Part shown: one piece after another, positions 9,623-18,434 of the stretch | Numbering within the stretch: the stretch's first letter is position 1 | How the letters are laid out: every line of letters starts with the position of its first letter | DNA from: Burkholderiaceae bacterium | GTDB taxonomy: Bacteria > Pseudomonadota > Gammaproteobacteria > Burkholderiales > Burkholderiaceae_C | DNA: 64,000 nucleotides | NCBI GenBank assembly: GCA_024235915.1 | Contig: JACKLO010000007.1 | Coordinates: 186,001 to 250,000, forward strand | Direction: 5' to 3' | Made by a program: the position numbers and the translations under genes | Notes under the pieces: generated by a model | Told to the model about the DNA's origin: nothing | Database searches by the model: none | Seen by the model: the letters and a program-made list of their open reading frames with translations, nothing else

Positions 9623-11143
9623 TCAGCCGATGTCCACCGGCACGAAGATCTGCTGCCCGTCACGCGAGACCAGCAGCGCCACATGTTTCGGGTGCTTGGC
9701 CATCACCTCGCGCACCTGCTCCACGCCCTTGACCGGCTGCCCGTTGATCGCCAGCAGCACGTCACCCGGCTGGATGCCGGCCAGCTGCGCCGGGCCGCCC
9801 ACACCTTCGACCACCAAGCCGTGGTCCACGCCGGCCTCGCGGCGTTCCTGGCGATCCAGCGGGCGCACCTGCAGGCCCAGGCGTTCACCGTCGGCGGCCG
9901 CGGTGCGCGTGGCGCCTTCGACGTCGGCGCGGCCCAGGTGCACGTCCACTTCATGCGGTGCCTTGTCGCGCCAGACGGTCAGCGCCACCTTGTCACCTGG
10001 CCGCGCCAGGCCGATGCGTGAGGACAGATCGCCGGCCACGCGCACCGGTTGACCGTCGATGGCGGTGATCACGTCGCCGGCCTTCAGCTCGGCCTTGGCC
10101 GCCGCCGTGCCCGGGGCCACGCTGGAGACGAGCGCCCCATCCGGGGCCTTGAGACCGAAGGACTCGGCCAGCGGCGCCGACAGGTCCTGCAGCATCACGC
10201 CCAGCCGCGCATGTTCGACCTTGCCGGTGGTCACGATCTGGTCGCGCACCTTCTGCGCCACGTCGATGGGGATGGCAAAGGCCAACCCGGCGAAGCCCCC
10301 GTTGGGCGAGTAGATCTGGGCATTGATGCCCACGACGCGCCCGCTGGCGTCGAACAGGGGGCCGCCGGAATTGCCGGGGTTCACGGCCGCATCGGTCTGC
10401 AGGAAGGGCACGAAGCTGTCGCCCGGCAGCGAACGGCCCTTGGCGCTGACGATGCCCTGGGTGGCGGTCTGCTCGAAACCATAAGGCGCGCCGATGGCGA
10501 GCACGCGGTCGCCCACCTGCACGTCCTGCGTGGCGCCCAGCGCCACCACCGGCAGGCCGCTGGCTTCGACCTTGAGCACCGCGATGTCGGTGGCCGGGTC
10601 GCTGCCGAGCACCTTGGCGTCGAACTCGCGGCGGTCCTGCAGCTTCACGGTGACGCGCTGCGCGTCCCGCACCACGTGGGCGTTGGTGAGCACCAGGCCG
10701 TCGGCGCTGACGATGAAGCCCGAGCCCTGGCCGCGGAACGGCTGTTCCTGCGGCTGCCCGCCGGGCATGCCGCCGGGGGGCATGCGCCAGCCGGGGATGC
10801 CCTGGAAGAAGCGGAAGAACGGGTCGCCGGGCTGCATCTGCGGGCCGTCGCGCAAGCTGGCGTCACGCAGGCCGCTGACGGTGATGCCCACGACGGCGGG
10901 GCCGGCGCGCTGCACGATGGCGCGCCAATCCGGCGCGGCGGTGCCGGCGATCGCAGGCACGGGCGCGGCCGGCGTGGCCGTGGCCGTGCCGGGCGCGGCG
11001 TTGGCCACCGCCACCGGCGACGTGGTGCTCGACCCCCGGCCCATCCAGCCGGGCAGGGACCAAGCCTGCGCTGCGGTGGCGCCAAGGCCGGCGATGACGA
11101 GGGCGGCGGCGGCCGCGATGCTGCTGCGCTTCAGGGTGTTCAT
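9623..11143 (-). CDS. degP: HtrA/Do-type periplasmic serine protease
   Basis: This 506-residue DegP/DegQ-family protease should degrade or refold damaged envelope proteins. It has a Sec signal (1-27, ending TAAQA) and a catalytic triad H156 (TNAHVV), D186 (ATDIAVLK) and S259 (GNSGGPLF). Two PDZ domains follow, at about 312-405 and 420-500. The linker around residues 105-138 is rich in Gly, Pro and Met, as in DegP family loops. GGAG lies 6 bases before the ATG at 11143. Much longer in-frame readings upstream run over the kinase gene in another frame and are not real. It follows a two-component system on the same strand by 95 bases. Whether it is DegP, DegQ or MucD in function cannot be told. 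Confidence 0.9.
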   Translation of the reverse strand: MNTLKRSSIAAAAALVIAGLGATAAQAWSLPGWMGRGSSTTSPVAVANAAPGTATATPAAPVPAIAGTAAPDWRAIVQRAGPAVVGITVSGLRDASLRDGPQMQPGDPFFRFFQGIPGWRMPPGGMPGGQPQEQPFRGQGSGFIVSADGLVLTNAHVVRDAQRVTVKLQDRREFDAKVLGSDPATDIAVLKVEASGLPVVALGATQDVQVGDRVLAIGAPYGFEQTATQGIVSAKGRSLPGDSFVPFLQTDAAVNPGNSGGPLFDASGRVVGINAQIYSPNGGFAGLAFAIPIDVAQKVRDQIVTTGKVEHARLGVMLQDLSAPLAESFGLKAPDGALVSSVAPGTAAAKAELKAGDVITAIDGQPVRVAGDLSSRIGLARPGDKVALTVWRDKAPHEVDVHLGRADVEGATRTAAADGERLGLQVRPLDRQERREAGVDHGLVVEGVGGPAQLAGIQPGDVLLAINGQPVKGVEQVREVMAKHPKHVALLVSRDGQQIFVPVDIG

Positions 11144-11238
11144 GCGGGACTCCTTTCGGGGTGACAGGGCCGGATCGGCCATGGCGCCACTCTGGGCCGC
11201 GCGCATGAGCGCTGCGTGAGGCGAAGATGAGGTGAAGA

Positions 11239-12579
11239 TTAGGCCGGTGCGGCCTGCGGGTTGGGCTGCAGTGGCAGCCTCAGCTCGACACGCAGGCCGC
11301 CGCCGGGGGCCGCGGCCAGCCGCACCTGCCCGCCGTGGTGCTGGGCGACGGCGCGCACGATGGCCAGGCCCAGGCCGCTGCCTTCGCCTTCGCCCGGCTG
11401 CAGGCGGTGGAAACGCTCGAACACCTGGGCGTGCTGTTCGGCCGGCAGACCGGGCCCGTGGTCTTCCACGGCCAGCACGGCGTGGCCGCCTTCGGTCGCG
11501 ACGCTGAGCGTGACCTGGGGTGCGGCGCCGGGCGCGGCACCGTACTTCAGCGCGTTGTCCAGCAGGTTGCGCACGGCGCTGCGCAGGCCTTCGGCGTCGC
11601 CGGTCATGGCCAGCGTGGGCGGCAGGGCCAGCGTCAGCGTGGCGCCGGTGGCGCGCACCCGTGCGGCGGCATCGTCGGCCGCGGCTCGCGCCACGGCCGC
11701 CAGGTCCAGCGGCGCCAGGGTTGCCGCCGCACCCGGTTCGCTGCGCGCCAGCGCCAGCAGCTGCTGCACCAGGCGCGCCGCACGGTCCACACCGGCGCCC
11801 AGGCGCTGCAGCGCCTGTTCCCGTTCGGCCGGGTCGTCGACGGTGGCACGCAGCACGTCCAGCTGCAGTTTCAGCGCCGTCAGCGGCGTGCGCAGTTCGT
11901 GGGCCGCGTCGGCCACGAAGGCCTGCTGAGCGGTGAAGGCGTCGCCCAACCGTGCCAGCAGGGCGTTGAACGCCTGCACCAGCGGCTGCAGTTCCGCCGG
12001 CAGGCCGGCTTCGGGCAGCGGGGCCAGCGCTTCGACGCGGCGCGTGCCGGCCGCCTGCACCACGGCGTTCAGCGGCGCCAGCGACACGCCCAGCAGCCAC
12101 CACAACGCCAAAGCCACCAGCGGCGCTGCCGCGGCCACCGGCCACACGCTGCGCCAGGCCGCGGCCTCGGCCAGCCTGCGGCGCACCGCCAGCGGCTGCG
12201 CCACCTGGATCACGCGCAGCGGTGTGGCAGCCCCGAAGGCGCGCCAGGCTTCGCCGGCCAGCTGCAGGTCGGCATAGCCCAGCACGGCACGCGGCGGCAG
12301 CGCCACGCGCGGCCCGCTGCTGTAGACGGCCACACCATCCAGCGACCAGATCTGCACCACCACCTCCAGCGCTGGGTCGGCCAGCGCCGCCTGCGCGTCG
12401 GGGTCGATGCGGCCCTGGTCGCGCAGGCTCAGCGCCATCTGGCGCAGCTGGTAGTCGAAGAGCGCATCGGCTTCGGCGCGCACACTGCGGTAGGTGGCAC
12501 CGCCCAGCGCCAGCGCAGCAGCGGCCAGCAGCAAGGCCACGAAGGCAAACAGCCGGGTGCGCAGCGAGGGTGCGCGCAC
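11239..12579 (-). CDS. Sensor histidine kinase (QseC/TctE-like)
   Basis: This 446-residue membrane kinase has TM1 at about 8-28, a periplasmic sensor of about 110 residues, TM2 at about 146-165, and a short HAMP-like linker. The dimerisation domain has the phosphorylated His227 in FVADAAHELRTPLTALK. The ATPase domain shows NLLDNALKYG, VEDHGPGL and GSGLGLAIV. The start is GTG at 12579, two bases after the regulator stop, so the pair is co-translated. The signal is unknown. The downstream HtrA protease suggests envelope-stress sensing, by analogy with Cpx-type systems. Confidence 0.92.
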   Translation of the reverse strand: MRAPSLRTRLFAFVALLLAAAALALGGATYRSVRAEADALFDYQLRQMALSLRDQGRIDPDAQAALADPALEVVVQIWSLDGVAVYSSGPRVALPPRAVLGYADLQLAGEAWRAFGAATPLRVIQVAQPLAVRRRLAEAAAWRSVWPVAAAAPLVALALWWLLGVSLAPLNAVVQAAGTRRVEALAPLPEAGLPAELQPLVQAFNALLARLGDAFTAQQAFVADAAHELRTPLTALKLQLDVLRATVDDPAEREQALQRLGAGVDRAARLVQQLLALARSEPGAAATLAPLDLAAVARAAADDAAARVRATGATLTLALPPTLAMTGDAEGLRSAVRNLLDNALKYGAAPGAAPQVTLSVATEGGHAVLAVEDHGPGLPAEQHAQVFERFHRLQPGEGEGSGLGLAIVRAVAQHHGGQVRLAAAPGGGLRVELRLPLQPNPQAAPA

Positions 12580-12581
12580 GC

Positions 12582-13250
12582 TCAGCCCTGCTTGGCCGGG
12601 CCGGCGTAGTAGCCCAGGCCGCGAACGGTGTGCAGCAGGTCGTCGCCGATCTTGCGCCGCAGCTGGTGCACGTAGACGCTCACCGCGTTGCTCTCCACCT
12701 CCTCGCCCCAGCCGTAGAGCCGGTCTTCCAGCTGGGCGCGCGAGAGGATGGCGCCGGGGCGTTCGAGCAGCGCCTGCAGCAGGGCGAATTCGCGCGCCGA
12801 CAGCAGCAGTGGCCGGCCATCGCGGCTGACCTCGCGCGTGGCCGGGTCCAGGCGCAGACCGGCCACTTCCAGCACCGGCGTGGCGCGGCCGCCGGCGCGA
12901 CGCTGGGCCGCACGCAGCCGCGCCAGCAGTTCATCGAGCTCGAACGGCTTGACCAGGTAGTCGTCGGCGCCCGCGTCCAGACCAGCTACCTTGTCGGCCA
13001 GCGCGTCGCGCGCGGTGAGCACGATGACCGGCGTCGCGTCGCCGCGGCCACGCAGGGCGCGCAGCACCTGCAGACCATCGCGCTGCGGCAGGCCCAGGTC
13101 CAGCAGCACGGCGTCGAAGCGTTCGCTGGCCAGCGCGGCGTCGGCAGCGCGGCCGTCACGCACCCAGTCGGCGGCGAAACCCTGCTGGCGCAGCGCGGCG
13201 CGCAGGCTCTCGCCGACCATGGCGTCGTCTTCGACCATCAGGATGCGCAT
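12582..13250 (-). CDS. OmpR-family response regulator
   Basis: This 222-residue regulator has a receiver domain (residues 1-115) with acidic pocket EDD at 7-9, phosphorylatable Asp in LLDLGLPQRDG (about 51), Thr in VLTARD and Lys in YLVKPFELDE. A winged-helix DNA-binding domain follows, ending NAVSVYVHQLRRKIGDDLLHTVRGLGY. It is closest in style to QseB/TctD. It lies immediately before its kinase and probably controls this operon and the downstream protease. The TIR gene ends 24 bases upstream on the same strand. Confidence 0.93.
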   Translation of the reverse strand: MRILMVEDDAMVGESLRAALRQQGFAADWVRDGRAADAALASERFDAVLLDLGLPQRDGLQVLRALRGRGDATPVIVLTARDALADKVAGLDAGADDYLVKPFELDELLARLRAAQRRAGGRATPVLEVAGLRLDPATREVSRDGRPLLLSAREFALLQALLERPGAILSRAQLEDRLYGWGEEVESNAVSVYVHQLRRKIGDDLLHTVRGLGYYAGPAKQG

Positions 13251-13274
13251 GGCGGCATCGTAGCCGCCGTGGGG

Positions 13275-14234
13275 TCAGCGGGGCGCTGCGTCAGTGGGGA
13301 CGCGCCACGCCGTGAAGCTGACCGGCCGCGGGCTGCCGAAGGCGCCGTCGAATTCGAGCCGGAACGCGAGCACCGTGCCGTCGGCGCTGAGCTCGGCGGC
13401 ATAACGCTGGGTGGGGCGCCGTGTCTCGTTGCCCATCGACGATTCGCTGCGTGTCACGAAGTGCAGGTGGCGGCCGTCGAAGCGCAGGTGCTCGATCGCC
13501 CGTGGGTAGCGCAAGAAGCTCGCCGTGCCGGCCCACTGGCCGGCGTGGCGGCGGAACTCGAAGCGTTCCGGGTGGCGGTCGCCCCAGTCGTAGGCCACGT
13601 CGGCCTGCCAGGTGCCGGCCAGCCGCGCGGTCAGGGCGGCGTCATCAAGCGCACCGTTGGCCGAGCCGGCGCCCCAGCGGCACCAGGCGCCCACCGCCAG
13701 CGCCGCGACCACGACGCCGCCGAGCGCCCAGGGCCAGACGGCGCGCCGCGCCGGTGCCAGGCCCACGGCCGCGACGAGCCGGTCCACGTCGGCGTCCCAG
13801 TGCACGTCGCCCAGGGTCATGGCGTTGCGCCGCGCCAGTGCCGCCAGCGGTTCGGGCAGCGTGCCGGCGGCCGGCATCGTGGCGCCGGGCAACAGCACCG
13901 GCACCACGGGCACGCCGCTGGCCAGTGCTTCCTGCACCTCGATGCGGACGAAGTCGGCCGGGTCATCGATGCGGCGGCGGCCAGCGGTGCCGCTGCCACC
14001 TGTGCCGCCGCTTTCACCGGCCCAGCGCGGGCCGATGAGCACCACCACCGCATGGGCTTGCGCCAGCTGGGCGCGGATTTCGCGCACGAAGTCGGCACCC
14101 GGCGCGATGTCGTCGAGGTCGCGAAACGCGGTGCCCGCGCCCAGCCGCTGTTCCAGCGCGTCTTCCAGCCGGCCGGCGTAGCCTGCGGCGTCGTCTCGCC
14201 GGTAGGACAGGAAGAGGCGGGCGGGGCGTGACAT
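13275..14234 (-). CDS. Membrane-anchored TIR-domain protein
   Basis: This 319-residue protein starts with a bacterial TIR domain (about residues 5-155). The signatures are LFLSYRRDD, FRDLDDIAPGADF, VVVLIGPRW and RRRIDDPADFVRIEV. E99 lies where TIR NAD-cleaving enzymes have their catalytic Glu. One membrane helix follows at about 167-186 (VWPWALGGVVVAALAVGAW). The C-terminal region (190-319, GTWQADVAYDWGD...) is probably outside the cytoplasm and is not a domain I recognise. It starts 10 bases after the GNAT gene stop and ends 24 bases before the response regulator. Bacterial TIR proteins often act in phage defence or NAD metabolism, but no other defence gene adjoins it. Confidence 0.85.
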   Translation of the reverse strand: MSRPARLFLSYRRDDAAGYAGRLEDALEQRLGAGTAFRDLDDIAPGADFVREIRAQLAQAHAVVVLIGPRWAGESGGTGGSGTAGRRRIDDPADFVRIEVQEALASGVPVVPVLLPGATMPAAGTLPEPLAALARRNAMTLGDVHWDADVDRLVAAVGLAPARRAVWPWALGGVVVAALAVGAWCRWGAGSANGALDDAALTARLAGTWQADVAYDWGDRHPERFEFRRHAGQWAGTASFLRYPRAIEHLRFDGRHLHFVTRSESSMGNETRRPTQRYAAELSADGTVLAFRLEFDGAFGSPRPVSFTAWRVPTDAAPR

Positions 14235-14244
14235 CGTCGGTGGC

Positions 14245-15093
14245 CTAGGGCAGGGCCCGGTGCATCCACCACTGGTGCAGCGGCTGGCGCGTGAAACCGG
14301 CGCGCTGCAGCGCCTCGCCGCCCAGGCGGTCGGGCAGCAGCGGTGGCAGGGTCACGCGCCGCTCGGGGTGGGCCTGGCGAAGGGCCGCTGCCAGGACCTG
14401 CGCATCACGCTGGGTGGCATCGAGGTCGACCAGGCTGCGGATCACGAGCCCGCCATCGGCCGCGTCGCCAAAGATCAGTTGTGCGCTGCCGCGCTGCCAA
14501 GCGGTCCACCCGTCGGCCCGCGCCACCACCGGCGCGGCCAGCTGCAGCGGCAGTTCAGGCTGCGCGGCCTCGGCCCGTTCGAGCCAGGCCAGGGCCTCGG
14601 CGCGCGACACGGCGGACAGCACGTCCGCCGGGGGCGCTGTGGCCGCGCCGCCCAGTGCCGCCGCCTCGTGGCCCTGCAGCGCAGCGACAGCCACGAAGCC
14701 GTGCCGTTCGTAGAGCTTCACCGCCCGCGGGTTTTGCGCAAAGACCTCCAGTTCCAGGCCGTGCTGCTGCGCCTCGGTCGCGCGGGCGATCAGGTCCTGC
14801 AGCAAGGCGGCGGCGTCGCCCCGGCCCCGTGCTGCGGGCACTGCGCCCATGGTGGCCAGCCGCCAGCGCTGCTGGGCGGGCCGTTCGGCCACGAAGGCGA
14901 AGGCGGCTGGCGCGCCCTGGTCGTCCAGCGCCACCCGGCTCAGCGCCAGGTTCACGCACTGGCGCGCGATGAAACCCGGCCACTGCGTCGGATCGAGCCG
15001 GAACGGGCCGGCCACATAGTCGGCGAAGGCCGCGGTGAACGCGGCGTGCAGGGCGTCGGAGGCCACCGCATCGGCGGCGATGAGGTCGGGCAT
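14245..15093 (-). CDS. GNAT-family N-acetyltransferase
   Basis: This 282-residue protein has a GNAT fold in its first half. ATMGAVPAARGRGDAAALLQDLIARA (about residues 80-106) is the acetyl-CoA-binding loop, and LEVFAQNPRAVKLYERHGFVAV (about 114-135) is the following strand and helix. The second half (about 150-282) is a divergent region, possibly a second degenerate GNAT domain ending in GGEALQRAGFTRQPLHQWWM. The substrate is unknown. It lies 10 bases upstream of the TIR gene on the same strand, so the two are probably co-transcribed. Confidence 0.82.
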   Translation of the reverse strand: MPDLIAADAVASDALHAAFTAAFADYVAGPFRLDPTQWPGFIARQCVNLALSRVALDDQGAPAAFAFVAERPAQQRWRLATMGAVPAARGRGDAAALLQDLIARATEAQQHGLELEVFAQNPRAVKLYERHGFVAVAALQGHEAAALGGAATAPPADVLSAVSRAEALAWLERAEAAQPELPLQLAAPVVARADGWTAWQRGSAQLIFGDAADGGLVIRSLVDLDATQRDAQVLAAALRQAHPERRVTLPPLLPDRLGGEALQRAGFTRQPLHQWWMHRALP

Positions 15094-15122
15094 GGCGCGA
15101 TGATGGCGGCAATGGCCCGCTG

Positions 15123-15166
15123 GCGCATCAGTCGCGCATCAGTTGCGCATCAATCCTGCATCAGTC
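15123..15166. repeat. Four tandem 11-bp units (GCGCATCAGTC type)
   Basis: GCGCATCAGTC (15123-15133), GCGCATCAGTT (15134-15144), GCGCATCAATC (15145-15155) and CTGCATCAGTC (15156-15166) follow each other without gaps. The last unit covers the stop codon of the exported hypothetical at 15161-15559. The array fills most of the 67-base gap to the GNAT gene. The unit length is not a multiple of three. Confidence 0.85.
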
Positions 15167-15559
15167 GTCGGTGGCGCCGGCCTGGGGCCGGTACTTGGCC
15201 AGCCAGGCCGACGTGAAGTCGAAACGGTCGCCGGCGAAGGTCGCGGCCAGGCATTGACCGGTCGGGCCGCTGGGCCAGAGCACGGCGTACTGCCAATGGC
15301 CATTGCGCTGCAGCAGCACCACCTGCGATGCCACGCCACCACCCCGCCGGTACAGTGGGTAGCGCGCTTCGACAGCGCGCAGGAACTGCCCTTGGTCCGC
15401 GGCGTCCAGCCGTGCGCGCGGGGTCTGCGACGGCATTCGCAGGGGCGGGCTGCCCGCCACGCAGCTGGGCAGGACGAGCTGCGGTGGATCGGCCCGTGCC
15501 GGGGCACTGCACAGCCCCGGCATCAGGCCGATGACCAGACCGGCCAGGGGCAGGCGCAT
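15161..15559 (-). CDS. Exported hypothetical protein
   Basis: This 132-residue protein has a signal peptide (about residues 1-23, MRLPLAGLVIGLMPGLCSAPARA). The mature part carries two cysteines (LPSCVAG and TGQCLAA) that could form a disulfide. GHWQYAVLWPSGPTGQCLAATFAGDRFDF suggests a compact beta-rich fold. I do not recognise the family. GGAGACGG precedes the ATG. Its stop codon lies inside the last unit of the 11-bp tandem repeat. It is upstream of the GNAT-TIR pair on the same strand, with 67 bases between. Confidence 0.6.
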   Translation of the reverse strand: MRLPLAGLVIGLMPGLCSAPARADPPQLVLPSCVAGSPPLRMPSQTPRARLDAADQGQFLRAVEARYPLYRRGGGVASQVVLLQRNGHWQYAVLWPSGPTGQCLAATFAGDRFDFTSAWLAKYRPQAGATDD

Positions 15560-15705
15560 GGTCCGTCTCCGTGTGTTCTTGTGTGGCCATCGTAGGCCTC
15601 ACTGCGGCACGCGGCATGGCGGATTGCCCGGGGGCGGATGCTGCCCAGTTGCCGGTGTCTCGGCACCTCGCGGTGGGACTGGCAGTCCTGGTCAAGCGGC
15701 CCATG

Positions 15706-15732
15706 AAAACGGCCCGCCGAAGCGGGCCGTTT
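15706..15732 (-). terminator. Rho-independent terminator of acnB
   Basis: Read on the minus strand, AAACGGCCCGC and GCGGGCCGTTT form a perfect 11-base stem with a TTCG tetraloop, and the 3' side runs into TTTTC. It lies 57 bases after the acnB stop. This is a textbook intrinsic terminator. Apart from this element the 230-base gap 15560-15789 shows nothing. Confidence 0.9.
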
Positions 15733-15789
15733 CAGGGGCAGCAGGCGCTTGCGCGCTCAGCGCCTGGCAGTGTGCAGGTGCCCAGACCC

Positions 15790-18381
15790 TCAGGCCGTCA
15801 CGCCCTTGGCCGCTTCCGCGTACTCCTCGATCTGGTCGAAGTTCATGTAGCGGTAGGTGTCGGCGGCATCCTTGTTGATGATGCCCATGGCGTCGTGGTA
15901 CTCGGCGACGGTCGGGATCTTGCCGAGCTTGGAGGCGATGGCCGCCAATTCCGCCGAGGCCAGGAACACGTTGGTGTTCTTGCCCAGGCGGTTGGGGAAG
16001 TTGCGCGTGCTGGTGGAAACCACCGTGGAGCCTTCACGCACCTGGGCCTGGTTGCCCATGCACAGGCTGCAGCCCGGCATCTCGGTGCGCGCACCGGCGG
16101 TGCCGAAGGCGGCGTAGTGGCCTTCCTTGATCAGCTCGCTCTCGTCCATCTTGGTCGGCGGCGCCACCCACAGCTTGACCGGGATGTCGCGCTGGCCGCC
16201 CAGCAGCTTGGCCGCGGCGCGGAAGTGGCCGATGTTGGTCATGCAGCTGCCGATGAAGGCCTCGTCGATCTTGGTGCCGGCCACGTCGGACAGCAGCTTG
16301 GCGTCGTCCGGGTCGTTCGGGCAGCAGAGCACCGGCTCCTTCAACTCGTCGAGGTCGATCTCGATGACGGCGGCGTACTCGGCGTCGGCGTCGGCTTCCA
16401 GCAGCGTCGGGTTGGCCAGCCAGGCCTCGACCTTCTCGATGCGGCGGGCCAGCGTCTTCGCGTCCGCATAACCGTCGGCGATCATGTTCTTCATCAGCAC
16501 GACGTTGCTCTTCAGGTACTCGATGATCGGGGCCTGGTTGAGCTTGATCGTGCAGCCGGCGGCGCTGCGCTCGGCGCTGGCGTCGCTCAGTTCGAACGCC
16601 TGTTCCACCTTCAGGTCAGGCAGGCCCTCGATCTCGAGCACGCGGCCGCTGAAGATGTTCTTCTTGCCGGCCTTGGCCACCGTCAACAGGCCGGCCTTGA
16701 TGGCGTACAGCGGAATCGCGTGCACCAGGTCGCGCAGCGTCACGCCCGGCTGCATCGTGCCCTTGAAGCGCACCAGCACGCTCTCGGGCATGTCCAGCGG
16801 CATCACGCCGGTGGCAGCGCCGAAGGCCACCAGGCCGGAGCCGGCCGGGAAGCTGATGCCGATCGGGAAGCGGGTGTGGCTGTCGCCACCGGTGCCGACG
16901 GTGTCGGGCAGCAGCAGGCGGTTCAGCCAGCTGTGGATCACGCCGTCACCCGGACGCAGGGCCACACCGCCACGGTTGCTGATGAAGGCGGGCAGCTCGC
17001 GGTGCGTCTTCACGTCCACCGGCTTCGGGTAGGCCGCGGTGTGGCAGAAGCTCTGCATCACCAGGTCGGCGCTGAAGCCCAGGCAGGCCAGGTCCTTCAG
17101 CTCGTCGCGCGTCATCGGGCCGGTGGTGTCCTGGCTGCCGACGGTGGTCATCTTGGGCTCGCAGTAGGTGCCCGGGCGGATGCCCTGGCCTTCCGGCAGG
17201 CCGCAGGCGCGGCCCACCATCTTCTGCGCCAGCGTGAAGCCCTTGCCGCTGTCCTTGGGCGCCACGGGCAGGCGGAAGGCGGTGCTGGCCGGCAGGCCCA
17301 GCGCCTCGCGTGCCTTGGCGGTGAGCGAGCGGCCGATGATCAGGTTGATGCGGCCGCCGGCGCGGACTTCGTCCAGCAGCACCTGGCTCTTGAGCGCGAA
17401 CTCGGCGACGGTGGCACCGCCCTTGGTGATCTTGCCGTCATAGGGCAGCACCTCGATGACGTCGCCCATCTCGAGCTTGGACACGTCCACCTCGATGGGC
17501 AGCGAGCCGGAGTCTTCCTGCGTGTTGAAGAAGATCGGCGCGATCTTGCCGCCCAGCGTGACACCGCCGAAACGCTTGTTCGGCACGAAGGGGATGTCCT
17601 GGCCGGTGGCCCAGATCACGCTGTTGGTGGCGCTCTTGCGGCTGGATCCGGTGCCGACCACGTCGCCCACGTAGGCCACGATGTGGCCCTTCTGCTTCAG
17701 GTCCTCGATGAACTGCATCGGGCCGCGCTTGCCGTCCTCTTCCGGCTTGAAGGCGGCGTCCGGGCGGGTGTTCTTCAGCATCGCCAGGTAGTGCAGTGGA
17801 ATGTCCGGGCGGCTCCAGGCGTCCGGCGCGGGGCTGAGGTCGTCAGTGTTGGTCTCGCCGGGCACCTTGAAGACGGTGACGGTGATGCTCTTGGGCACCT
17901 CCGGCCGGCTGGTGAACCATTCGGCGTCGGCCCAGCTCTGCATGACTTCCTTCGCCTTGGCGTTGCCGGCCTTGGCCTTGGCGGCGACGTCGTTGAAGTA
18001 GTCGAACATCAGCAGGGTCTTCTTCAGGCCCTCGGCGGCGATGGCAGCGACGTCCGCGTCGTCCAGCAGTTCGATCAGGGGGTGCACGTTGTAGCCGCCC
18101 ACCATGGTGCCCAGCAGTTCGGTGGCCTTGGCCTTGCTGACCAGGCCGACGGCCAGGTCACCGTGGGCCACCGCGGCCAGGAAGCTGGCCTTGACCTTGG
18201 CGGCGTCGTCCACGCCCGGGGGCACGCGGTGCGTCAGCAGGTCCAGCAGGAAGGCGTCCTCGCCGGCCGGCGGCGCCTTGATCAGCTCGATCAACTCGGC
18301 GACCTGCTTGGCGTCGAGCGGCAGCGGCGGGATGCCGAGCGCTTGGCGTTCGGCGACATGTTGGCGGTAGGCTTGCAGCAT
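15790..18381 (-). CDS. acnB: Bifunctional aconitate hydratase 2 / 2-methylisocitrate dehydratase
   Basis: This 863-residue enzyme matches AcnB in length (E. coli 865) and domain order. An N-terminal HEAT-like region (1-160) includes LLTHRVPPGVDDAAKVKASFLAAVA. The mobile swivel domain follows, then the Fe-S domains, with GSCMTNIGHFRAAAKLL and CSLCMGNQAQV supplying the cluster cysteines. It isomerises citrate to isocitrate and usually also hydrates 2-methyl-cis-aconitate. GGAG precedes the ATG at 18381, and a strong terminator lies just downstream. The toxin-antitoxin pair begins 53 bases upstream. AcnB is normally the main TCA aconitase, and AcnA the stress or stationary form. Confidence 0.97.
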   Translation of the reverse strand: MLQAYRQHVAERQALGIPPLPLDAKQVAELIELIKAPPAGEDAFLLDLLTHRVPPGVDDAAKVKASFLAAVAHGDLAVGLVSKAKATELLGTMVGGYNVHPLIELLDDADVAAIAAEGLKKTLLMFDYFNDVAAKAKAGNAKAKEVMQSWADAEWFTSRPEVPKSITVTVFKVPGETNTDDLSPAPDAWSRPDIPLHYLAMLKNTRPDAAFKPEEDGKRGPMQFIEDLKQKGHIVAYVGDVVGTGSSRKSATNSVIWATGQDIPFVPNKRFGGVTLGGKIAPIFFNTQEDSGSLPIEVDVSKLEMGDVIEVLPYDGKITKGGATVAEFALKSQVLLDEVRAGGRINLIIGRSLTAKAREALGLPASTAFRLPVAPKDSGKGFTLAQKMVGRACGLPEGQGIRPGTYCEPKMTTVGSQDTTGPMTRDELKDLACLGFSADLVMQSFCHTAAYPKPVDVKTHRELPAFISNRGGVALRPGDGVIHSWLNRLLLPDTVGTGGDSHTRFPIGISFPAGSGLVAFGAATGVMPLDMPESVLVRFKGTMQPGVTLRDLVHAIPLYAIKAGLLTVAKAGKKNIFSGRVLEIEGLPDLKVEQAFELSDASAERSAAGCTIKLNQAPIIEYLKSNVVLMKNMIADGYADAKTLARRIEKVEAWLANPTLLEADADAEYAAVIEIDLDELKEPVLCCPNDPDDAKLLSDVAGTKIDEAFIGSCMTNIGHFRAAAKLLGGQRDIPVKLWVAPPTKMDESELIKEGHYAAFGTAGARTEMPGCSLCMGNQAQVREGSTVVSTSTRNFPNRLGKNTNVFLASAELAAIASKLGKIPTVAEYHDAMGIINKDAADTYRYMNFDQIEEYAEAAKGVTA

Positions 18382-18434
18382 GGCGGGGCTCCAGGGGAAA
18401 ACGTTGTGGGACAGTGTGCGGGCTCAGGCTTGCA

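Noticed and set aside
9623..12145. An 840-codon open frame covering the protease and much of the kinase gene
   Set aside because: Only the part from 11143 encodes the protease. The upstream part is an Arg/Gly/Ala-rich shadow of the kinase gene in another frame.
18382..18434. Possible small gene between acnB and the toxin
   Set aside because: The gap is 53 bases, with only the acnB ribosome site visible.
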